Source: Saposhnikovia divaricata
Taxonomy: Eukaryota > Streptophyta > Magnoliopsida > Apiales > Apiaceae
Assembly: GCA_036435485.1 (NCBI GenBank)
Contig: CM071598.1
Coordinates: 194,907,148 to 194,971,147 of the forward strand
Length of the DNA stretch: 64,000 bases
Reading direction: 5' to 3'
The position numbers and the translations under genes were made by a program. The notes beneath the pieces were generated by a model. It ran no database searches. It had not been told where the DNA came from and was given only the letters and a program-made list of their open reading frames with translations. Below are positions 56,224-64,000 of this stretch, piece after piece. Within the stretch, counting starts at the first letter, position 1. Every line of letters starts with the position of its first letter.

Positions 56224-57930
56224 ATCATACCAGAAATGATAGGCAGACTTAGCAGAGTAAACACCATTATTCGAGCTAGTCCAGGCAACTTTATCAACAA
56301 CTGCACGTTGCGGAATGTGGAGTGCCAAAATAGCATCTGCATCTTCTTTCAAAAATTGGCTACGAACCAGCTGTACATTCCATTTTTTCTCATTTGGGAG
56401 AAAAAAACTAGACACTAGTTCACTCCTGCCCTCATAAAGCGGACTTTGGTCCACTCGAAAATGTGGTTTATTTCTCAGCCAGGGATCCTTAGTGGCAACA
56501 ATATTATCCCCACTTCCCAGAACCCATCTAAAACCCTCAGCCAATTCCTCCTTTGCTTGCCATAATCCAGACCATAGGAAACTTGAACCCTGACCTATGC
56601 TGGCCTTTAAAACATGAGAATCCGGAAAGTACCTCCCCTTGAACACTCTTGACACAAGCGAGTTTGGATTCTGCATGAACTTCCATATGTGTTTTCCAAG
56701 CAAAGCGATGTTGAAGCCATGGAGATTCCTAAATCCCAGACCACCCTTACTTTTAGCTAGGCTCATATTGTTCTAAGATAACCAATTCAAACCACGATTG
56801 CTGCCAGCATTTGACCTCCACCAGTAATTGTTGAACATCTGTTCGAGCTCCTGGCATAGAGATTTTGGAAGAAGAAAACATGACATCGTGTAAGAAGGAA
56901 TAGCCTGCGCAACATTCCTTATAAGCACTGTTTTGCCACCTTGGGACAGAGGTTTCGACTGCCACGCCTGAATGCGTTTAGAGACATTTTCCTTCAAATA
57001 TCCAAACACCCTTTTTTTAGAACGCCCCACTAATGAGGGAAGCCCAAGGTATTTAGTACTGGTAATGTCATTATGCACTTCCAGAATCCGAGATATTTCC
57101 TCCCGTTTTTCAGTACTAACATTAGCACTATAGAATACCCCTGACTTTTGAAAGTTAACTGATTGCCCTGAACACCTTTCATATCTGACAAGTAAATCTT
57201 TAATACTCCTGGCTTCCTCTAACGTACCTTGAAAAAACAGAAAACTATCATCCGCAAAGAGGAGATGAGAGACTGTCGGAGCACTTGGACTGATTTGACA
57301 TCCATGAATTGCACCAGAACTGGAGGCATCGTCTATTGCGTTGGATAAACCTTCAACACAAAGAAGAAAAAGGTAGGGAGAGAGGGGATCACCCTGTCTC
57401 AACCCTTTCCTAGGAACAACTGGACCAAAGACAGAACCGTTAAGACAGAAATTATAAGTTACTGTTTTAACACATAACATCATCCAGTCAATCCAAATAT
57501 CATCAAAACCCATGGCTATCATCCTTTTCTGAAGGAAGGACCAATTCACCCTGTCATAAGCCTTACTTATGTCTAGCTTAAGAGCCACCTCACCTACATT
57601 ACCCCGCTTTTTACGGTTCATGTGATGAATCATCTCAAACGCTATAAGGACGTTATCAGTGATGCCCCTATTTTTGACAAAGGCCGACTGATTCTCAGAA
57701 ATTAAGAGAGGAAGAACATATTTTAACCTGTTCGCCAAGAATTTTGCAATAATTTTATACAAAACATTGCACAAAGCAATGGGTCTAAGGTCCCTCATAA
57801 CAGAAGCATTTTCTTTTTTCGGAATTAAGACAACATTTGTACAATTGAGCTCACCTGGGAACCTCTTCAACTTAAGCCACTGAGTACACTGATTAAAAAT
57901 CTCCCGTCCCATAACTTGCCAGAAACTTCA
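56224..57930 (-). pseudogene. LINE ORF2 5' part: reverse transcriptase
   Basis: Non-LTR RT blocks in order from about 57900: NCTNVVLIPKKENASVMRDL, RPIALCNVLYKIIAKFLANR, ENQSAFVKNRGITDNVLIAF, LDISKAYDRVNWSFL, GLRQGDPLSPYLFLLCVEGL and the catalytic LLFADDSFLFF. Further on are KYLGLPSLVGRSKKRVFGYL and SYTMSCFLLPKSLCQELEQM. A TAG at 56773-56775, where tryptophan is expected, precedes LAKSKGGLGFRNLHGFNIAL. The piece ends at the Athila insertion. RT primes on nicked target DNA in the nucleus; the endonuclease domain is absent here. Confidence 0.92.
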
Positions 57931-58007
57931 AATTAAAAGTTCAAATTAAGATGATTCGGTCGTTATAATAATGTAAAAGTTGCAAGGAAACAAAGTGAAC
58001 ATTTATT
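57931..58007. other. Flank of the LINE 5' end
   Basis: AT-rich and non-coding. I searched here for a copy of the sequence before the poly(A) tract (43400-43420) and found only loose similarity. Confidence 0.3.
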
Positions 58008-58250
58008 ACAGCAAGTCCAATAGATTACTTATATCATGTTTTAAGTTCAAATATAAGTAATCTAGCGAAAAATGACACTCCAGTCTTAATGATTATTTAA
58101 ATCACTAGAACATCCATCTCATTACCTATTTATAAGTAATCACTTGCCATTACTTATTTCATTTTTATTCATAAAAAACTCATTTTCACCCTTTTTTTTC
58201 TACTTCTTTTCTCTCTCCATTTTCTACTTTATTTCTCTCTTTTCAAATTT
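58008..58250 (+). repeat. MITE-like repeat, copy 2
   Basis: It contains GCAAGTCCAATAGATTACTT, then ACTAGAACATCCATCTCATT, then a CT-rich end, paralleling the copy at 41650-41883 in opposite orientation. The copies are well diverged. Confidence 0.5.
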
Positions 58251-58677
58251 ATTATTATAATTACCGTAAATGCCCGTGCAAGGTACGGGCATTGAATTAA
58301 TTTTTCGTTTAAATTATATATATTGAAATAATACTGTAATTAAAAATATGATAAATGCTAAGATTTCAATCTATCGAATATTTTTATAGTTATTTTTTAA
58401 TATTGCATACCAATTTTTTGAACAAAATATTTATAATTTGATTAGATTTCATAAAATTTGGATAAATATTCATATGATAATAATTACATGAATACTTATG
58501 ATTATTAAATTATTAATTTAGTTTCAATTGCGTGAAATGAACTTTATCAAATTGAATCTTTCAGTATTATATAAATAATTATCTTTGTAAAATTGTCCGT
58601 TTATAAGAAAGACATATGCAAACTCATTGATTTTGTTGTAAAAAATTGATCGTATATGTAGACTATATTTTGACACA
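58251..58677. other. AT-rich intergenic sequence with a GC-rich hairpin
   Basis: GCCCGT at 58272-58277 and ACGGGC at 58285-58290 form a hairpin in AT-rich surroundings, like the 3' hairpin of plant Helitrons, but no CTRR end follows. Otherwise nothing recognisable. Confidence 0.35.
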
Positions 58678-59034
58678 TCTATACTATACTATAATAAGCG
58701 AGAGGGAGTATAATTTGTAGTTTGGTTAATCCCAATTTTTGTTTATCCTCTCATTTTTTGTTATCCCTCATCCATAACCGTTAGATCTTCAACTCAAATA
58801 AATCATGACCGTTAGATACAATAATACTAAAAGTTGTTATACACAGAGGTCTAAGGTTCGATTCCCTCCAACAATAGATTAATTTATATTTAATACTAAA
58901 ATTATTATATACAAAGATGTAAGGTTTGAATTGTTCCAATAACATATTAAAATTAATATTTATAATATTACACTACACTATAAATTAATTAAAAAAATTT
59001 AAAAGTAACTCGTGCTTTGCACAGACTATAATAT
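58678..59034 (+). mobile_element. Helitron-like remnant
   Basis: The left end TCTATACTATACTATAATAA resembles plant Helitron 5' ends. The right part has a CTCGTGC-TTT-GCACAG hairpin (59009-59024) like Helitron 3' ends, but the final CTRR is not intact. Inside are two diverged 70-base tandem copies (about 58823-58892 and 58893-58960); the first holds GGTTCGATTCC, which looks like a pol III B box. Confidence 0.4.
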
Positions 59035-59403
59035 TAAATCTCTTAATATTGAATAAAAATCATCCTTATGTTTTTCTCAATCATTTCTTCTAAACATATA
59101 CATTTATACACATAAATATTTTGTTTTAGTCTACTATTTATTACAAATACAGAACTTAAATAAAAAATGAGGTAAATTGAAATATTTTGTATCTTATAAT
59201 TATGAATTATTTTTAACCCAGTTTTAAATTTTTCTAAATATTTTGATTGATGTAAAATATGACAACCTTAATAACATGTGCATGTATATGAAATCCAGTA
59301 TCAAATTTTTTGATTTTATCGTAAATTGATCTAAATATATATTATAACTCAACCTTTATATATTATATTGATCAATATAATATATAAAAATTCATATGTA
59401 CCA

Positions 59404-59546
59404 TAGTTTATAGTCGAGTTATAATCTAGCTGATCATTTTAAATAATTATTGTACTTTTATAATATTTATAGCATACTTTATAGTCGAGTTATAATCTAA
59501 TTGATCATTTTAAATAATTATTATACTTTTGTAATATTTATAATTC
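59404..59546 (+). repeat. Two tandem copies of a 71-bp AT-rich unit
   Basis: TTTATAGTCGAGTTATAATC followed by TGATCATTTTAAATAATTAT occurs at about 59408 and 59479, with few differences. Non-coding. Confidence 0.85.
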
Positions 59547-60100
59547 AAAAATTTATATCTTTTTTGATTTAATATGAATGTTATTTATATTTCTTTTATA
59601 TAATATAGATCATATTTTTAGAGTTTTCATCTTTTTAACATAATTTCAATTATTTTTCGTATATATTTAAATATTTATGTTTTTAGACCAATCATATATT
59701 TAAATCGGTGAAAGTCGAATTAAATAGTTGGTCGACCAATACCCTCTAATATGACTTACATATTAAAAATTTTATATACGCAAAAGTTATGTGATGCAAT
59801 TATTAATTATGTATGATTTGATAACTAAAATTTACATATTTCTTAAAATCAAATATTGTTTTTATTTAAATAATTTAACATCTACATGGAGACGTATGTA
59901 AATAATTTTTTTTTTATTTTTGGACTCGGTTACATTATGTATAATCTTATTTTTTTTTCTATATCAATTATTTAAAATGACAAAAGAGAATTGTAGTATG
60001 AACCAACATTTCATTTGCTCAAAAAAAGGAGGATAGGATAAAAAAAAAAAGATATGCGTTTTATGTTATAAGATTTTTAGACCAAACTCATAATCAATTG
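59547..60100. other. AT-rich intergenic sequence
   Basis: No ORF, repeat or motif that I can support. Confidence 0.35.
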
Positions 60101-60155
60101 TAGCACAACTGGTGAAGCCCTAAGATTGAGATTTTAAGTTTAATGGTTCGAATCC
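60101..60155 (+). repeat. tRNA-like pol III promoter, probable SINE remnant
   Basis: An A box (TAGCACAACTGG, 60101-60112) and a perfect B box (GGTTCGAATCC, 60145-60155) lie about 33 bases apart, as in tRNA genes and tRNA-derived SINEs. The sequence between does not fold as a tRNA that I can recognise, and no acceptor stem pairs. The 3' part is AT-rich without a clear tail. Confidence 0.45.
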
Positions 60156-60880
60156 CAACACAAGCATTATTTCATTATTTTTTACATAATTATTAAAGGA
60201 TAACATTTTTGTAATATTTTAAAAAATAGGGGTAAATGAGTAACTTTACAGTCATTAAAATGGCAAACTTTGCCTTGTGTTGACTTTTAATATATTATAA
60301 TAGATAATGATAAGGAATGGGTATAGAGAATATTGTTAGGAGTTGCTATGTAAAATTAAGTCCTTAAATCATTAGGATTCATTATTATATAGCGTGGGTC
60401 CTTGGGAAAGGCCACCAAGACATATGCCTAGGGCTACCACAAGAATGGGGGCACCAAAATTTCTATTTATGTTATATATAAATATACAAGTTTTATAATT
60501 TTTAATTTTCTAACAAATTGAAAAAATAAATATTAAAGAATTTAGCCAAAAAATGAAATAAAAAATAATAAGGAGTTGGCTAATTAAACCTAGACCCAAA
60601 CTGTTTTTACTTTTATTTTTGTCAAAAACATTAGTGTTAATTTTAGAAAACTAGCCTACCACTATTTTATTTTTTGGTTTTTATCCAATAATAATTAAAC
60701 TTGTTGCAGATGCTTTTCATCTCACATATTTACAGCTATTCTCCAAAACAAGGTTTTAACTTCATAATTTCAACAATTAGCATTAGCAAATCAATAAATA
60801 GTAAAGTGATAAGTATCATAATTTTAGATCATTCAAGCTATCAAGTGACAAGTATGAATCTTCAGGGTATGCTTCAGGAC
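60156..60880. other. AT-rich intergenic sequence
   Basis: No gene recognised. The 63-codon frame near 60701 has no motif. Confidence 0.35.
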
Positions 60881-61012
60881 CATCGTGGTTAGTACATCTA
60901 TATTTACAGAAACAAAAATAAGTCCTAGTAGTCACTAATCCAGGTCTGTCATGGTTAGTACATTTATATTTACAAAAACAAAAACAAGTCATCGTAGTCA
61001 GTAATCAAGTAA
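60881..61012 (+). repeat. Two tandem copies of a 66-bp unit
   Basis: TGGTTAGTACAT followed by TATATTTACA and AACAAAAA occurs at 60886 and 60952 with a 66-base period and moderate divergence. Non-coding. Confidence 0.8.
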
Positions 61013-61058
61013 ATACAAGCTGAAGGATTTTTTGAGAGAGGCATTGCTTGTAAGAATA

Positions 61059-61924
61059 TTTGGGCGCCGCAAATTGCACCCCTTTCGTGTATTTTTACCA
61101 AATTGCTCCTGATAATTTGGTAAATTCAGAATATTTAATTACATTTCCATCCCTAAAGTATGAAATGTTGCATACATGAACCCTTGAACAAACATTTTCG
61201 AATTTTCATAAATATTTTTGAATTTTTCCTAAATTTTTTTCGAATTTTTCCTATTTTTTTTCGAATTTCTCCGTGCATCGTTTGGAAAAATTCGAAAAAA
61301 TTTAGGAAAAAATCGAAAATATTTATGAAAATTTAAAAATGTTTGTTTAAGGGTTCATGTTTGCAACATTTCATACTTTAGGGGTCAAAATGTAATTAAG
61401 TATTCTGAATTTACCAAATTATCCCTAGGTTTTTGGTAAAAATACACGAAAGGGGTGCAATTTGCACGGGTTAAATCTCAAAGTGTTCATTGAAGTGGAG
61501 GGTTAGTATCAAATTGCTCACTCTAGTTATCGGCATCTCATGTATATCATTATAGTTGCAAGTAATGACAGTAACGTTGTGTTCGAAAACTAAAAATAAT
61601 CTTTTATTTTTCTTTTATTTTTAATTTTATAGCCATTTTCCTTGTTTTAATTAAAAATAAATAATAAATAAACTTTTTAAATTCTAAATATATTCTCTAA
61701 AATACTAGAATTTAATAACTTTTCATTTGGTTGCGGTAACATTCAAAAAAAAAATGTACAGAATCAAAAAAAAATTACTTTTATTTTTTGAACACAACGT
61801 TGCTGTCATTACTTGCAACTATAATGATATACATGAGATGCCGATAACTAAAGTGAGCAATTTGATACTCGCCCTCCACTTCAGTGAGCACTTTGAGATT
61901 TAACCCCAATTTGCACCGCCCAAA
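61059..61924. mobile_element. Foldback (long inverted repeat) MITE, interrupted by a second MITE
   Basis: The left arm from TTTGGGCGCCGCAAATTGCA and the right arm ending in TGCACCGCCCAAA are inverted copies along about 190 bases each (AAATTGCACCCCTTTCGTGT, GGTTCATG..GCAACATTTCA, TTCGAAAAA-rich centre). The unsplit element would be about 417 bp. A 439-bp MITE plus 10-bp duplication sits in the right arm. Own target duplication not seen. The family is not named. Confidence 0.82.
61468..61906. mobile_element. Mutator-like MITE (439 bp) with about 120-bp TIRs, nested in the foldback element
   Basis: The ends GGGTTAAATCTCAAAGTG and CACTTTGAGATTTAACCC are perfect inverted repeats, and the arms match for about 120 bases (GAAGTGGAGGG, AGTTATCGGCATCTCATG, GCAAGTAATGACAG). 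The 10-bp target duplication CAATTTGCAC at 61458-61467 and 61907-61916 is perfect. Long TIRs with a 9-10 bp duplication point to the Mutator superfamily. The middle is A/T-rich without an ORF. Confidence 0.88.
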
Positions 61925-62540
61925 CATTCTTTGGAATGCAAACTGCAATTATGCAAACTAATGGTACCAAACTGACTTTGATCCGAACGTTACAAATTGC
62001 AATTTAGTCTTGATAATATGACATGCTTAGGAACATGTTTATTCATTATTGTTTAGTTTTATCTAATTAGTTAATTAGTGTTTATTGGTTAATGTAGTAG
62101 GAAGTCATGTGGAGCAGTTTTAGGAAGCAGTTACTGCCTTACTGGTCATGTGTTCAACTCTATTTAAGAATGTTACTGCTGAAAGAGAAAGGAGGGAATT
62201 AGTGTGTAAACTTGTGGTTCATTCTCACCCTAAGAGAATATCTATCTTCATTTTATACTAGCTTTGATTGGGACCTATCACAGTTGTTCTAGCACACTAT
62301 CTAGCATGATGCACTCAACATCCAACAATTTCAGTGAGACTATCCCCGAACAGAAAACTAGAAGAAAAAACAATGTGTTTGAGGAGCGGATATAGGATAC
62401 GCAGGCTTTCAGAGAATACTCGGGGTCTCAAAGGGAAGCAGCACTTAAACTGTAACACAACTAAAAATCTAAAAGGATGAGAGAATAATAAGATGTTGTC
62501 ACAAACCATTCACCCAACTAAAATATTTAGGCATCCATAG
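61925..62540. other. Intergenic sequence with an LTR-like stretch
   Basis: A part near 62040-62280 has a TATA-like CTCTATTTAAGAATG and ends ...CACCCTAAGAGAATATCTATC, in the style of a short Copia LTR, but no partner, PBS or clear ends are seen. Otherwise nothing recognised. Confidence 0.3.
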
Positions 62541-62544
62541 GTAT

Positions 62545-62643
62545 TACCAAAGAACGGCTTTGGTCTATGAAGATATATTAACAGGGCAAAAGAGTACCAA
62601 GGAACTGCTTTGGGCCATGAAGGTCAAATTAACAGGGTTTAAA
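62545..62643 (+). repeat. Two tandem copies of a 50-bp unit
   Basis: TACCAA(A/G)GAAC(G/T)GCTTTGG ... ATTAACAGGG occurs at 62545 and again at 62595, diverged by about one base in five. Confidence 0.8.
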
Positions 62644-62689
62644 TCTACAGAAGATGTGGAAGTAATAAGTTGTAACATAGGCTCTGAAA

Positions 62690-63868
62690 CTTTCCTCAGC
62701 ATTATTGGCCTCCAGGACTTTTGCCTTGTTAGCTACAGGCCCATCAATTTTTGAGTGTTAACTGTGAAATCCCGACTCCAACCTTCAAAAATGGGTCATG
62801 TCCGACACTCTGTATCCGAGTCTGAATAACGTAGGTTTCAAGCACCATTCAGCATATAACATTGTTCATGAAGATCATAGTTGTGGATGCAAATAATTAT
62901 AAAAACAGAGGCGTGTTGACATTTACCTGGAAAATTTTATTTGGCCCTGCAGCTTCAACAGGTGGACTAATAGGGCCTCATACAAGGATTAAGTTGCTGC
63001 TGATACCAAAAACCAGGCTGCAGATCGTAGACAGAGGAAACACTATATCATTAATGTCGAAAGAACGAATGCAAAGCAAGAAAAAATCTAGTATAAGGTA
63101 ATAAATAATAATAGGGCAGGCAGGATCAATGAATTTCCTTGAAAATTTACATAAAGCAATGGTCGGCTGGAATTTGAACAATAAATTATAAAATATCCCA
63201 ACAATTTTATCAATATTGAACATTTAATTCAACCCGGAAAAAAACAGAATTAACTTCAGACTCATCGGTGAACAAACTCCATCTATCTACCCCTCCAACC
63301 TTCTTGCAGTTCATCTTCTTAATGAAGTACTCAGTATCAACTTCAACTAGCCTCTCCCGGACTATCATTAGATATAACGATATAAATTATACCATGAGTC
63401 TTATCCTTGGGGCTGGCTCAAAATTTGGTGCATAGAACTAAAAACTAAAAACAGTTAGCATATGTAAACGAACAAACAACAGAGGATAAGGGTATATTTT
63501 GTTTTTTTATTACGATTTGATTTGTCCAACTTAAATATATGTATTATTAAGGAAACAAAAAATCAAAGCCATATACAGATCCTAAGAGTTTCTCTCAATT
63601 CCTTTGTGATTCATTGAGCTGTTGAAGATAGTTGGTGCATAAACTATAGCATCACGATGAAACCAAATTATTACATGTGGTGATACAAAATTGTATACGA
63701 AGAAATACAATACCTGGAGTGGAAAATAGAGTAGGAAGAGGCTGTGGGTAGAGCATTTGCTGTCCGAAACCAGGACCAGGAAGAGAGCATCTGAGAGAAC
63801 CGTGCCTGCATTAGGATTGAGGTTAAACTTACCGATTTATCTGCACCCGCATATATAGCAGTGCTGAT
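62690..63868 (-). pseudogene. Poly(A)-binding protein (PABP) pseudogene, linker and MLLE exons
   Basis: Minus-strand pieces in PABP order: a 36-bp exon at 63833-63868 (LLYMRVQINR, compare PLYVALAQRK); an exon at 63714-63805 with ARFSQM and, in another frame, PGFGQQMLYPQPLP; an exon at 62927-63017 with PGFWYQQQLNPCMRP, close to the plant PABP linker signature (PGFGYQQQLVPGMRP); and at 62707-62740 PVANKAKVLEA, like the end of the MLLE domain (PEALKAKVAEA). The exons are bounded by GT and AG, so this is a gene duplicate, not a retrocopy. In-frame stops after MRP and the frame break show decay. An open piece at 63216-63361 (RERLVEVDTEYFIKKMNCKK) is in phase with the previous exon but is not PABP that I recognise. 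The RNA-binding domains lie beyond the right edge or are lost. Confidence 0.55.
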
Positions 63869-64000
63869 CTAAACACCCAAATAACAGAGAATAAGGGTAT
63901 CTATTGTTGCTTATTACAATTTGATTTGTCCAACTAAAGTATGTAAGGAAACAAAAGTTTGAAGCCATATACAGATTCTAGGAGTTTCACTTGATTCCTT
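63478..64000 (-). repeat. Diverged direct repeat of about 125 bp, two copies within the PABP-like introns
   Basis: 63478-63604 and 63879-64000 share AACAGAG.ATAAGGGTAT, TTGATTTGTCCAACT, AAGGAAACAAAA and AAGCCATATACAGAT in the same order. The second copy runs into the window edge. The copies are about 400 bases apart and flank the 63714-63868 exons. Confidence 0.85.

Larger units (their letters stand above)
43421..57930 (-). mobile_element. L1-type LINE, 5'-truncated, split by an Athila element
   Basis: On the minus strand: RT (57930 to about 56770), the RT connector (56766 to 56224), then after the Athila insertion a zinc-knuckle region and RNase H (44461 to 43452), and a poly(A) tail seen as a T-run at 43421-43433. 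The endonuclease domain and ORF1 are missing, and homology starts just before RT, so it is a typical 5'-truncated copy. I found no convincing target duplication. Confidence 0.88.

Noticed and set aside
62040..62280. Possible solo LTR with a TATA-like box
   Set aside because: No TG...CA ends with target duplication, no PBS and no partner could be shown, so it is mentioned only as an LTR-like stretch.

Overview
The window is plant nuclear DNA, most likely from a eudicot with a large, repeat-rich genome. Evidence: Ty1/copia and Ty3/gypsy elements of plant-specific lineages, an L1-type LINE with a plant-style RNase H, hAT- and Mutator-like MITEs, a Helitron-like remnant, and GT-AG introns in AT-rich DNA. 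I see no intact host gene, no rRNA and no functional tRNA. Species cannot be named from the sequence.

Layout. (1) 1-4285: the 5' part of a Copia element on the minus strand (gag, leader, PBS, LTR), inserted in the gag of the next element. (2) 4286-41644: a Tat-lineage Ty3/gypsy element on the plus strand. It has gag-pol with two RNase H domains, an intron-containing antisense ORF, a 67-bp satellite-like array, a captured ribosomal protein uL23 fragment, a PPT and a 3' LTR; its 5' LTR lies outside the window. (3) 11106-39623: a SIRE-like Copia on the minus strand, inserted in the Tat antisense ORF with target duplication GAGGG. It carries gag-pol and a very long third ORF. (4) 17065-31776: a 14.7-kb chromovirus-type gypsy element with 4.5-kb LTRs, inserted in the SIRE spacer with target duplication AGAAC. 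Its interior is decayed although its LTRs are almost identical. (5) 41645-43420: MITEs and AT-rich DNA. (6) 43421-57930: a 5'-truncated L1 LINE on the minus strand, split by an Athila-type gypsy (44462-56218, duplication CTAGC), which is itself split by a hAT-like MITE (50847-51382, duplication ATGTCATT). (7) 57931-64000: AT-rich DNA with MITE, Helitron-like, SINE-like and foldback repeats, then remnants of a poly(A)-binding protein gene on the minus strand (62690-63868) that run towards the right edge.

How the parts relate. Nesting gives the order of insertion: Tat before SIRE before the chromovirus; LINE before Athila before the hAT MITE. LTR divergence judged by eye agrees (SIRE about 2%, Athila about 1.5%, chromovirus about 1%). 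All elements with enough sequence carry stops or frameshifts except the short Copia gag at the left edge. The most distinctive signals are a dense array of a GGTATGACCTAA-type motif just upstream of the SIRE LTR TATA box, with a related array in front of its third ORF; the spliced antisense gene of Tat with its own TATA box; the uL23 fragment and 67-bp array in the Tat 3' region; and the decayed but recently mobile chromovirus. Divergence figures are hand comparisons, not alignments.
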